Below, piece after piece: positions 6,378 to 13,578 of a stretch of DNA of 19,180 nucleotides. Source of the DNA: an uncultured Coriobacteriaceae bacterium (GTDB taxonomy: Bacteria > Actinomycetota > Coriobacteriia > Coriobacteriales > Eggerthellaceae); NCBI GenBank assembly GCA_900550385.1, contig URRZ01000037.1:1-19180 (forward strand). Reading direction: 5' to 3'. Position 1 is the stretch's first letter; every line of letters begins with the position of its first letter. The position numbers and the translations under genes were made by a program. Below the pieces are notes generated by a model. It was given only the letters and a program-made list of their open reading frames with translations, had not been told where the DNA came from and did not search any database.

Positions 6378-7661
6378 ATGGCCAAGCACGGCAACAGCAA
6401 GCAGGTTGCGGCTATCGCGCGTAAGGCGCGGGCGCGCAACCTGCGCCTCGTCAGGTTCTTCTCGCTCGTCATCGTGATAGCCGTCGCCTTCGGCGTCGGC
6501 TTCTTCGTGCGCGGGGAGTCCAGCGTCCTGTCGCTTCTGGGGTTCGAGTCGCTTGCGGGCGACGATGCCGCCGCCGCTTCCGCCACCCAGCAGAAGAACG
6601 TCTACAACTCCATTTCCGAGCGCGTCGAGGAGGTGGAGACCACGCTCGCCGAAGACAGCCTGGACTCCTACGACTTGGACCAGGCGACCGCCAACGTGCT
6701 CAACTCCCTCGCCGAGGCAACCGAGGACCCCTACCTGCGCTACTACGATTCCGCCCAGTACGCGCTCCTCGAGCAGGGGAGCGGCGACGGGTACGAGGGC
6801 GTGGGCGTCCTGTTCGGCGAGGCCCAGGGCAAAGCCTACGCCGTCGACGTGTTCGACGGGTCCTCCGCCCAGGTCGCCGGCGTCCAAGAGGGCGATTTCG
6901 TCGTGGCGATCGACGGCGACAGGGGCCGCGATTGGTCCCAATCCGAGGTCGTTTCCGCCCTGAACCGCGATGAGGGGTCGTCGGTCGTCATCACCTGGCG
7001 GCGCCCCGAGACCGCGGGCGCGGAAGGGGGCGAGGAGTTCACCACGGCGCTGACCTGCTCGAGATCCGACGAGGTGAACGTCGAGTCCTCGTTGACCGAC
7101 GGAGGCGTCGGGGTCATCGGGCTGCGCCAGATCACCTCCAACTCCGCCGATCTGGTCCAAGAGGCCGTGGATTCCCTCGAATCCCAGGGCGCGCAGGCCT
7201 ACGTCCTCGATATCCGCGACAACCCCGGCGGCTACCTGTCCCAGGCGGTCGACATCGCCAACCTGTTCGTGAGGAACGGCATCATCGTCCAGATCGAGAC
7301 GAACGGCGGCATCAGCACGCGCCAGGCGAGCGGCGAGGTCGTCACCGACAAGCCCCTGACCGTGCTGGTCAACGGCAACACCGCAGCCGCCGCCGAGGTC
7401 CTCGCCGCGGCGCTGCAGGATAACCGCCGCGCCACCATCGTGGGCCAGACCACGCTGGGGAAGGGGTCGGTGCAGGTCGTGCGCGAGCTCACGTTCGGCG
7501 GGGCGCTGCGCTACACCGCCGCCTACTACCTCAGCCCCCAGGGCCGCGACATCAACGGGCTGGGCGTCGTCCCCGACATCGTCATCGAGCGCGAGGACGG
7601 CGGCGCCGACAACCAGCTCGACCTCGCCGTGGAAACCGCCCAATCCGCCATTTCCGCGTAG
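6378..7661 (+). CDS. S41 family (CtpA/CtpB-like) protein with Ser-to-Ala at the catalytic position
   Basis: This membrane-anchored carboxy-terminal-processing protease homologue has 427 residues. A basic N-terminus and one membrane segment (about 26-45) are followed by a PDZ domain (about 138-210; GYEGVGVLF, SAQVAGVQEGDFVVAIDG). The S41 fold contains LDIRDNPGG (277-285). Active S41 enzymes have a Ser exactly 25 residues before the catalytic Lys, in a motif like TASASE. Here that stretch reads TAAAAE (335-340), so the nucleophile position is Ala337 (codon GCC, 7386-7388). Lys362 (LGKGSVQ) and the following Gln366 are kept. The other motifs look normal and the frame is intact, so this looks like a conserved non-peptidase homologue and not a decaying gene. 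GGGGGAG upstream of the ATG is a good ribosome site. Context with ftsEX suggests a scaffold or inhibitor role in wall remodelling (inference). Confidence 0.92.
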   Translation: MAKHGNSKQVAAIARKARARNLRLVRFFSLVIVIAVAFGVGFFVRGESSVLSLLGFESLAGDDAAAASATQQKNVYNSISERVEEVETTLAEDSLDSYDLDQATANVLNSLAEATEDPYLRYYDSAQYALLEQGSGDGYEGVGVLFGEAQGKAYAVDVFDGSSAQVAGVQEGDFVVAIDGDRGRDWSQSEVVSALNRDEGSSVVITWRRPETAGAEGGEEFTTALTCSRSDEVNVESSLTDGGVGVIGLRQITSNSADLVQEAVDSLESQGAQAYVLDIRDNPGGYLSQAVDIANLFVRNGIIVQIETNGGISTRQASGEVVTDKPLTVLVNGNTAAAAEVLAAALQDNRRATIVGQTTLGKGSVQVVRELTFGGALRYTAAYYLSPQGRDINGLGVVPDIVIEREDGGADNQLDLAVETAQSAISA

Positions 7662-7666
7662 TCCGC

Positions 7667-9724
7667 ATGGGCAGGTCCCGCTCCCATACGCGCCCCGCGC
7701 CCCGCTCCTGTGCGCGGGGAACCCTGATCGTCCATGCGGCAGGCTACGGGTTCGTCCGCACGGCGGAGGGCGAGTACTACATCCCCGCATCCAAGCTCTC
7801 CGGGGCGTTCGACGGCGATCTGGTGGAGATCGCGCCGCTGCCCGCCTCCTCCACGAAGGCGCGCAGGGCCGACGCCCGCGAAGGCATGCGCAGCGCCGGC
7901 AGGCCCGCCGCGCGTGTCGTCGGCGTGATGGAGCGCGCCCACGAGACCGTGGTGGGGCGCTACGAAGTCGCCGATCCCTTCGGCGTGGTCGTCCCCGAGG
8001 ACCCGGGGATCCCCTACGACATCTTCACGCAGCGCTCCGCGGCTCCGGACATCCCCGACGGCGCGCTGGTGCGCGTGCGGATCGCGACGTACCCGTCGCG
8101 CAAGACCGCCGCGACGGGAGTCGTCGAGGAGGTGCTGGGCGAGGCCGCGCAGCCGGGTGCGGCCATCGAGCCGATCATCGCGCGCCATAAGCTCGAGACG
8201 CGCTTCTCCGATGCCTGCCTCGAGGGGGCGTCCTCGCTGAAGCTCGACGTCGAAGGCGCGCTCGCCCGCGGCTATTCGGACCTACGCGGCCGATGCGCGT
8301 TCACGATCGATCCCGCCGACGCGCGCGATTTCGACGATGCGATCTCGCTCGACCGGGAAGGCGCCGGAGGCGCCGGCCCGCAGGGAGCCGCCTTTTCCGG
8401 ACCCGGTTGGGAAGGCGCCGGCGCGGCGGTGTGGCGCCTGGGCGTGCATATCGCCGATGTTTCCGCCTACGTTCCGTGGGGCTGCGCCATCGATCTCGAT
8501 GCGCGCAATCGCGCCACCAGCGCGTATCTGGTCGATCGCGTCATCCCGATGCTGCCGGAGGAGCTTTCCAACGATCTGTGCTCGCTGCGCCCCGGCGAGG
8601 ATCGCCTGTCGATGACGGTCGACCTGCATCTGGATGAATCGGGCCGCATCGCGTGCTACGAGATATACCCTTCCGTCATCCGCTCGCGGGCGCGCTTGAC
8701 CTACGGCCAGGCCCAGCTCTCATTGGACGGCGCCGCCATGGAGGAGGCGCCGGGAGAGGTGCTCGAGCGGCTCGCCCCGCTGTCGTCCATCGCGAAGTGC
8801 CGCGCGGAATCGAGGAGGCGCGCGGGCGGCATCGACTTCCCCTCGACCGAGGCGAAGGTGCGCCTCGATGCGTCCGGGCGCCCGATGGGCGTCGATCTCA
8901 GGCGCAAGACGGAGGCGACTTCCCTTGTGGAGGAGGCGATGATCCTGGCGAACGAGGCCGTCGCCCGCTGCCTCGTCTCGGCAGGCAGCCCGGGGCTGTT
9001 CCGCGTCCACGAGCGGCCGGCGGCGGACGGGTTGGCGGGCCTCATCCCGCTGCTGGAGGAGTTCGAGTGGTTCGCGCGGATCGACAAGACGCGGTTTTCG
9101 CTGGGGGATCCCCATGCCGTGCAGGCCGCGTTGGAGGCGAGCCGCAACCGCAGCGAGGGCGAGCTGGTGGGATCCCTGCTCCTGCGCGCCATGAAGCGCG
9201 CCGACTACCGGCCCGAGTGCGCCGGGCACTACGGGCTGGCGAGCGACGCCTACGCGCACTTCACCTCGCCGATCCGACGGTATCCCGACCTCGTGGACCA
9301 TCGAATGCTCAAGGCGCTCCTGTTCGGCCGCCCCGCGCTCCATGACCAGGAAAGCTCCGCGTTGCAGTGGCTCGGCGGGCATTGCTCCGAGCGGGAGCGT
9401 GCGGCCGACGCCGCGGCACGCGAATCGCAGGAGCTCAAGTTGATCGAGCTCATGGAATCGCAGGTTGGCGAGGCGTTCTCCGGCGTCGTCTCGGGGGTCG
9501 CGCCATATGGCCTCTACGTCCGTCTCGACAACACCGCCGAGGGCCTGCTTCCCGTCCGCCGGCTGGGATCGGAGTACTTTTCGCTCGAAGCCGACCTGCA
9601 TCGCCTGGTGGGGCAGGACAGCGGAAGGATCTGGCGCCTGGGGCAGAGGGTCGCCGTGGTCCCGACGGTGGCGGACGCCCGCCGCCGTGTGCTAGAGTTT
9701 CGGCTTGCGGGCGAGGTGCGCTAG
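7667..9724 (+). CDS. rnr: Ribonuclease R / RNase II family 3'-5' exoribonuclease
   Basis: This processive hydrolytic 3'-5' exoribonuclease acts in RNA turnover and quality control. It has 685 residues. N-terminal OB/cold-shock-type domains occupy about 18-190 (GYGFVRTAEGEYYIPAS; DPFGVVVPED). The RNB catalytic domain begins near 205 with its metal-binding Asp set at 215, 221, 223 and 224 (TIDPADARDFDDAIS). HIADVSAYV, IPMLPEELSNDLCSL and the HFTSPIRRYPDL motif are present. A C-terminal S1 domain starts near 600 (FSGVVSGVAPYGLYVRL). A Gly/Ala-rich insert of about 24 residues (231-254) splits the usually compact loop between DFDDAIS and WRLGVHIADVS. The N-terminal helix-turn-helix and Lys-rich tail of E. 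coli RNase R are lacking. It starts 5 nt after the preceding stop, so it is probably in the ftsEX operon. Confidence 0.94.
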   Translation: MGRSRSHTRPAPRSCARGTLIVHAAGYGFVRTAEGEYYIPASKLSGAFDGDLVEIAPLPASSTKARRADAREGMRSAGRPAARVVGVMERAHETVVGRYEVADPFGVVVPEDPGIPYDIFTQRSAAPDIPDGALVRVRIATYPSRKTAATGVVEEVLGEAAQPGAAIEPIIARHKLETRFSDACLEGASSLKLDVEGALARGYSDLRGRCAFTIDPADARDFDDAISLDREGAGGAGPQGAAFSGPGWEGAGAAVWRLGVHIADVSAYVPWGCAIDLDARNRATSAYLVDRVIPMLPEELSNDLCSLRPGEDRLSMTVDLHLDESGRIACYEIYPSVIRSRARLTYGQAQLSLDGAAMEEAPGEVLERLAPLSSIAKCRAESRRRAGGIDFPSTEAKVRLDASGRPMGVDLRRKTEATSLVEEAMILANEAVARCLVSAGSPGLFRVHERPAADGLAGLIPLLEEFEWFARIDKTRFSLGDPHAVQAALEASRNRSEGELVGSLLLRAMKRADYRPECAGHYGLASDAYAHFTSPIRRYPDLVDHRMLKALLFGRPALHDQESSALQWLGGHCSERERAADAAARESQELKLIELMESQVGEAFSGVVSGVAPYGLYVRLDNTAEGLLPVRRLGSEYFSLEADLHRLVGQDSGRIWRLGQRVAVVPTVADARRRVLEFRLAGEVR
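9690..9698 (+). promoter_or_regulatory. Possible extended -10 for fabT inside the end of rnr
   Basis: TGCTAGAGT resembles an extended -10 element and includes a rare CTA codon in rnr. It lies about 65 nt before the fabT ATG. No -35 was found. The call is weak. Confidence 0.3.
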
Positions 9725-9762
9725 GCGCCCGCCCGGATCGGATTCGACGAGAGGAGCGGCCC

Positions 9763-10200
9763 ATGGGGTCTCGCGAGGACATAGACGACCTGCTCTCGGG
9801 GACGTTCAACTCGATTCTGCGCATCGAGGAGCGCTCGCTGGACAACCGCCTCACGGAAGGCCTCACCATCACCGAGGTCCACACGATCGTGGCGATAGGC
9901 ATGTACGAGCAGAACCCGATGAACGTGGTCGCGTCGCGCCTGTGCGTGACCATGGCGACGCTGAACGCGGCGGTGCGCAAGCTCGTGGATAAGGGTTTCG
10001 TCAAGCGCACGCGCGCCGAGGACGATCGCCGCAAGGTGATGCTCGCGCTCACCAAGAAGGGCCGTTTGGTCTACCGCGCGCACGGCCTGTTCCACAAGCA
10101 GATGATCGAGGAGGCCCTCGAAGGCCTCTCCGAGGAGGAGGAGCGCGTCCTCACCGAGGCGCTCGTGAAAGTCAAAGCCTTCTTCGACGAGCGCGCCTAG
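9763..10200 (+). CDS. fabT: MarR-family fatty acid synthesis regulator, FabT-like
   Basis: A winged-helix repressor of 145 residues. The recognition region is SRLCVTMATLNAAVRKLVDKGFV, followed by the wing RTRAEDDRRKVMLALTKKGR. The segment LTKKGRLVYRAHGLFHKQMIEE resembles streptococcal FabT (LTKKGRLI.R.HK.FHK.MVE, from memory) more than generic MarR proteins. In streptococci FabT binds a TTTGAnTnTCAAA-type site, helped by acyl-ACP, and represses the fab cluster. Here the gene is the first of an acpP-fabK-fabD-fabG-fabF-fabZ-acc cluster in the same order as in streptococci, and a matching box lies in the acpP leader (10378-10394). GAGAGGAG precedes the ATG at 9763. The stop is TAG, followed by a large palindrome. 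MarR family assignment is certain; the FabT identity is strong inference. Confidence 0.87.
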   Translation: MGSREDIDDLLSGTFNSILRIEERSLDNRLTEGLTITEVHTIVAIGMYEQNPMNVVASRLCVTMATLNAAVRKLVDKGFVKRTRAEDDRRKVMLALTKKGRLVYRAHGLFHKQMIEEALEGLSEEEERVLTEALVKVKAFFDERA

Positions 10201-10204
10201 CGGA

Positions 10205-10283
10205 GGGATGAGAAAAAGGGACGGAGGTTTTTTTCTCATTTTCGAGAAAATGAGAAAAAACCTCCGTCCCTTTTTCTCATCCC
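10205..10283. repeat. 79-nt near-perfect palindrome, copy 2 (REP/BIME-like element)
   Basis: This is the second copy of the element at 2524-2597. The arms match from 10205 to 10283 with one bulged T (seven T against six A) and the centre TTTTCGAGAAAA in place of TTTTCGCGAAAA. The core GGGACGGAGG / CCTCCGTCCC is identical to copy 1. It starts 5 nt after the fabT stop, the same offset as copy 1 from the prfB stop. It separates fabT from the acpP promoter and may insulate the two units. Confidence 0.9.
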
Positions 10284-10333
10284 CTTTTCACGCCCTTTCC
10301 GCCGCAGAAATAGTGGAGGGCGGGCGGGAAGTG

Positions 10334-10362
10334 TTGAAAGGGGTTCCCATAGTCGGTAAAAT
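10334..10362 (+). promoter_or_regulatory. Sigma70-type promoter for acpP
   Basis: TTGAAA (10334-10339), a 17-nt spacer, and TAAAAT (10357-10362) fit the housekeeping consensus at 10 of 12 positions. The predicted start is near 10369, giving a leader of about 50 nt before acpP. It is the clearest promoter in the window and lies just upstream of the FabT-like box. Confidence 0.75.
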
Positions 10363-10377
10363 GTGCCCACGGCAATT

Positions 10378-10406
10378 ACTTAGACTATCAAACTAATTTG
10401 AGAGTC
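10378..10406 (+). promoter_or_regulatory. FabT-like operator in the acpP leader
   Basis: ACTTAGACTATCAAACT (10378-10394) matches the streptococcal FabT box as I remember it (AGTTTGACTATCAAACT) at 15 of 17 positions. It overlaps an inverted repeat GACTATCAAA-CTAA-TTTGAGAGTC (10383-10406; 9 of 10 arm bases pair). Its position just downstream of the predicted start suits repression by road-block. The candidate binder is the FabT-like protein encoded immediately upstream. Confidence 0.65.
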
Positions 10407-10420
10407 GGAAAGGAACGAAC

Positions 10421-10642
10421 ATGGCTACGATCGATACCGTCAAGGAAGTGCTGTCCGAGAACCTCGACATCGATGCCGATCAGATCACCGAGGACGCCAC
10501 GATGGAGGCGCTGGGCATCGACTCCCTCGACATGATGGAGCTCATCTGCGATCTCGAGGAGAAGTGCGAGGTCGAGTTCGGCGAGCCCGAGGGCATCGAG
10601 ACCATCGGCCAGCTGGTCGCCCACATCGACTCCCTCAAGTAA
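10421..10642 (+). CDS. acpP: Acyl carrier protein
   Basis: This small acidic carrier of 73 residues holds growing acyl chains on a 4'-phosphopantetheine arm. The attachment Ser35 is in LGIDSLDMMELI, a slight variant of the usual GADSLD. Helix II (DSLDMMELICDLEEKCEVEF) is strongly acidic, as expected for docking to FAS enzymes. A good ribosome site GGAAAGGA precedes the ATG. The gene has its own promoter and FabT-like operator, and a strong hairpin follows it. This would let ACP be made in excess of the downstream enzymes. The stop is TAA, one of only two in the window. Confidence 0.97.
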   Translation: MATIDTVKEVLSENLDIDADQITEDATMEALGIDSLDMMELICDLEEKCEVEFGEPEGIETIGQLVAHIDSLK

Positions 10643-10658
10643 CCGACCTTGATTCTGC

Positions 10659-10690
10659 AAGGGGGCCGCATGCGCGGCCCCCTTTCGGCT
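10659..10690 (+). terminator. Intrinsic terminator or attenuator between acpP and fabK
   Basis: An 11-bp stem AAGGGGGCCGC, loop ATGC, GCGGCCCCCTT is followed by TCGGCTTTT. A smaller stem TGCCCC-TTG-GGGGCA lies at 10702-10716. The U-tract is interrupted, so read-through into fabK is plausible. The rest of 10717-10831 shows no gene, and I found no convincing promoter there. Confidence 0.65.
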
Positions 10691-10831
10691 TTTCGGGTAA
10701 TTGCCCCTTGGGGGCAGCCATTTCAGCGTAACGGGCCGTCGCCATCGCGACGAGTCCCCTTCCTTTCCCGTGGGCGGCGCGGCATGCGCGCTTCAGAGCG
10801 GGAGCGAGCGAGTGCGAAAGGATTCACCGGT

Positions 10832-11815
10832 ATGAAGACGAGGGTCACGGAGCTTCTGGGCATCGAGGCGCCCATCATCCAAGGCGCCATGGCGCGCATC
10901 GCCAACGCCAGCTTGGCGGGCGCGGTCAGCGAGGCGGGCGGCCTGGGCATCATCGCCTGCGGCGGCGCGCCGCTCGATTGGGTGGAGGAGCAGGTGCGCT
11001 TGGCGCGCGAGATCACCTCCAAGCCCATCGGCGCCAACGTCATGCTGATGGATCCCAACGCCGGCGAGCTTGCCAAGCTGCTCTGCGACCTCAAGGTCGA
11101 CGTCATCACCACGGGCGCTGGCAGCCCCGCCAACTACATGGAGATGTGGAAGGAGGCCGGCATCAAGGTCATCCCGGTCGTCGCCTCCACGGCGCTGGCC
11201 GTGCGCATGGAGCGCTTAGGCGCCGACGCCGTCGTCGCCGAGGGCACCGAGTCCGGCGGCCATATCGGCGAGCTGACCACGATGGCGCTGGTGCCTTCCG
11301 TGCGCGAGGCGGTTTCCATCCCCGTCATCGGCGCGGGCGGCGTGGCCGACGGGCGCGGGTTCGCCGCGGCGTTCATGCTGGGCGCCGAGGGCGTCCAGAT
11401 GGGCACGCGCTTCCTCACCGTAGAGGAGTGCACCGTCGCGGATGCGTACAAGGAGCGCGTCCTGGCGGCGAAGGACTCCGACACCATCGTCACCGGCCGC
11501 GGCAGCGGGCATCCCGCGCGCTGCCTGAAGAACAAGTTCTCGCGCAAGGTCCGCTCGCTCGAGGGCGACATGGCCAAGAACGGCGACGAGCTCGAGCAGA
11601 TGTACCTGGGCAGCCTGCGCCGCGCGGTGGAGGGCGACGTGGACAACGGTTCGATGATGGCCGGCCAGATCGCCGCGCTCGTGCGCGAGCGCAAGACGGC
11701 CAAGGACGTCATCGACGAGATCGTCTCCGAGGCCGAGGCGCTGTGCGGCCTAGGGCTGGAGGAAGTGGCGGCCCTCAACGCGCGCGGCGGGCGCATGCTC
11801 GCCGACGCCGAATAG
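10832..11815 (+). CDS. fabK: Enoyl-ACP reductase II, FMN-dependent
   Basis: FabK catalyses the last reductive step of each elongation cycle, using FMN and NAD(P)H. It replaces FabI and gives natural triclosan resistance in streptococci. It has 327 residues in the nitronate monooxygenase/FabK TIM-barrel family. Visible are APIIQGAMARIANASLAGAVSEAGGLGIIA at the N-terminus (residues 13-42), the GTESGGHIGE loop with its His, and the FMN phosphate site IGAGGVADGRGFAAAFMLGAEGVQMGTRFL. The ATG at 10832 is chosen because homology begins with MKTRVTELLGIEAPIIQGAM and AAAGGA lies 9 nt upstream; the frame is open further back but the extension is unlike the family. The position next to acpP and fabD supports FabK over a nitronate monooxygenase. 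Confidence 0.95.
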   Translation: MKTRVTELLGIEAPIIQGAMARIANASLAGAVSEAGGLGIIACGGAPLDWVEEQVRLAREITSKPIGANVMLMDPNAGELAKLLCDLKVDVITTGAGSPANYMEMWKEAGIKVIPVVASTALAVRMERLGADAVVAEGTESGGHIGELTTMALVPSVREAVSIPVIGAGGVADGRGFAAAFMLGAEGVQMGTRFLTVEECTVADAYKERVLAAKDSDTIVTGRGSGHPARCLKNKFSRKVRSLEGDMAKNGDELEQMYLGSLRRAVEGDVDNGSMMAGQIAALVRERKTAKDVIDEIVSEAEALCGLGLEEVAALNARGGRMLADAE

Positions 11816-11825
11816 GGGAGGGACC

Positions 11826-12803
11826 ATGGCTGAAAGCACGCTGGGCGCCACCTTGGCGCTGCCCGCCGGGGGCATCGTGTTCATGCTCTCCGGCCAGGGC
11901 TCGCAGAAACCCGGCATGGGGGCCGACCTGCTGGGCGTTGCCGAGGTGGCGTCCGCGTTCGAGACGGCTTCTAAGGCGTTCGGGTTCGACGTGGCCGACG
12001 TGGTGTGCGACGACGATCCCACGCGCATCAACGACACCCGTTACGCGCAGCCCGCGCTGTGCGCGCTGTCGGTGGGCATCGCCCATGCGCTCGAGGCGCG
12101 CGGCGTGGAGCCGGCAGCCGTGCTGGGGTTCTCGCTCGGGCAGATCGGCGCGCTGGCCGTCGCGGGCATGCTCTCTGACGAGGAGACGTTCGCTCTGGTG
12201 CGCCGCCGCACCGACCTGATGGCGGAAGCGGCCGACAAGCACCCCGGCGCCATGAGCGCGCTGCTCAAGGGTACCGACGAGGAGGTCGAGGAGCTCTGCG
12301 AGCGCTGCGCCCAAGGCCAGGTGCTGGTGCCTGCGAACTACAACAGCCCCGGCCAGGTGGTCGTCTCCGGCGAGCTCGAGGCGATCGCGCGCGCTGAAGA
12401 GGAATGGGCCGCCATGGGTAAGCGCGCCTCGCGCCTGAAGACGTCGGGCGCGTTCCACAGCCCGCTCATGGACGAGGCCGCCGAGGGGCTCGCCGCCTAC
12501 CTGGAGGGCGTGTCGTTCTCCGACCCGCGCATCCCGCTCATCTGCAACGTGGATGCGGCCCCGCTCACGGCGGCTTCGGCGCGCGAGCACCTCGCGCTCC
12601 AGATGACCCACCCGGTTCGCTTCGTCCAATGCGTGCGCACCCTCGCGGATGCTGGTGCGGGTGCGTTCATCGAGGTGGGCTTCGGCGGCGTGCTGATGAA
12701 CCTGGTCAAGCGCATCGACAAGGAGCTGCCGCGCGAGTGCGTGCAGAACGAATCCAGCTTCAACGCCTGCGTCGGAACCCACGGCGCGGCCGGAAGGGAG
12801 TAG
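11826..12803 (+). CDS. fabD: Malonyl-CoA:ACP transacylase
   Basis: FabD moves malonyl from CoA to ACP, supplying the extender unit. It has 325 residues. SGQGSQKPGMG (22-32) forms the oxyanion region. The nucleophile is Ser103 in GFSLGQ (101-106), where many homologues have GHSLGE. The catalytic His211 is in SGAFHSPLM, and NYNSPGQVVVSG (171-182) is present. The His before the Ser is not universal in Gram-positives, so activity is expected. GGGGAGGG precedes the ATG, 10 nt after fabK. It ends in TAG, 4 nt before fabG. Confidence 0.95.
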   Translation: MAESTLGATLALPAGGIVFMLSGQGSQKPGMGADLLGVAEVASAFETASKAFGFDVADVVCDDDPTRINDTRYAQPALCALSVGIAHALEARGVEPAAVLGFSLGQIGALAVAGMLSDEETFALVRRRTDLMAEAADKHPGAMSALLKGTDEEVEELCERCAQGQVLVPANYNSPGQVVVSGELEAIARAEEEWAAMGKRASRLKTSGAFHSPLMDEAAEGLAAYLEGVSFSDPRIPLICNVDAAPLTAASAREHLALQMTHPVRFVQCVRTLADAGAGAFIEVGFGGVLMNLVKRIDKELPRECVQNESSFNACVGTHGAAGRE

Positions 12804-12807
12804 ACAC

Positions 12808-13578
12808 ATGGCTTCGGAGACCGAAACCGACAAGATCGTCCGCGCGGCGGTCGTGACCGGCTCGAGCCGCGGCATCGGCCGCGCCATCGCCGAGAAGCTG
12901 GCGTTCGCCGGCTACAACGTGTGCGTCAACTGCTCGAGCGAGTCGGGCCTCGAAGCGGTCGAGGCGCTCGCCTCGGAGCTTTCGCGCGCCCATGGCGTCA
13001 AGGCCATCGCACGCGTCGCCAACGTCGCCGACCCCGAGCAGGCGAAGGCCCTCGTGGAGGCCGCCTTCGAGGAGTTCGGCCGCATCGACGTGCTGGTGAA
13101 CAACGCCGGCATCACCCGCGACGGGCTGCTCGCCCGCATGAAGGACGAGGATTTCGACGCCGTCATCGACGTGAACCTCAAGGGCACGTTCAACTGCTGC
13201 CGCGCCGCCGCGCAGCGCATGATGAAGCAGCGCTACGGCCGCATCGTCAACATGAGCAGCGTCGTGGGCGTGGCGGGCAACGCGGGGCAGGCCAACTACG
13301 CCGCGTCCAAGGCGGGCGTCATCGGGTTGACCAAGTCCATCGCCCGCGAGCTGGCCGGCCGCAACATCACGTGCAACGCCGTGGCCCCCGGCTTCATCGA
13401 GACCGACATGACCGACGCGCTTTCCGAAAAGCAGCGCGCCGCCATCGGCGAGCGCATCGCGGCGAAGCGCTTCGGCACCGCCGAGGAGGTCGCCGCCCTG
13501 GTGCGCTTCCTCGCCAGCGAGGGTTCCGGCTACATCACCGGACAGGTAATCTGCATCGACGGAGGTATGTCGCTATGA
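12808..13578 (+). CDS. fabG: 3-oxoacyl-ACP reductase
   Basis: This is the NADPH-dependent ketoreductase of fatty acid elongation, a short-chain dehydrogenase of 256 residues. The cofactor motif TGSSRGIG is at 17-24 and NNAG at 98-101. The catalytic residues are Asn123, Ser151 (SSVVG), Tyr164 and Lys168 (YAASK). The tail APGFIETDMT and GYITGQVICIDGGMSL is typical of FabG. Residues 1-11 are a short polar extension. The end overlaps the fabF start in an ATGA arrangement, so the two are translationally coupled. The stop is TGA, forced by that overlap. Confidence 0.96.
   Translation: MASETETDKIVRAAVVTGSSRGIGRAIAEKLAFAGYNVCVNCSSESGLEAVEALASELSRAHGVKAIARVANVADPEQAKALVEAAFEEFGRIDVLVNNAGITRDGLLARMKDEDFDAVIDVNLKGTFNCCRAAAQRMMKQRYGRIVNMSSVVGVAGNAGQANYAASKAGVIGLTKSIARELAGRNITCNAVAPGFIETDMTDALSEKQRAAIGERIAAKRFGTAEEVAALVRFLASEGSGYITGQVICIDGGMSL

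Noticed and set aside
2524..10283. The two palindromes as part of a CRISPR array or transposon ends
   Set aside because: Only two copies 7.7 kb apart, no spacers, no target-site duplication seen, and the genes between them are housekeeping.
10208..10396. Small protein MRKRDGGFFLIFEKMRKN...
   Set aside because: It is a translation of the palindromic element and leader DNA; a similar peptide comes from the other copy near 2525. There is no sign of coding selection.
10649..10831. Longer FabK start
   Set aside because: The upstream in-frame residues cross the acpP terminator hairpin and do not resemble FabK; the ATG at 10832 has a good ribosome site.
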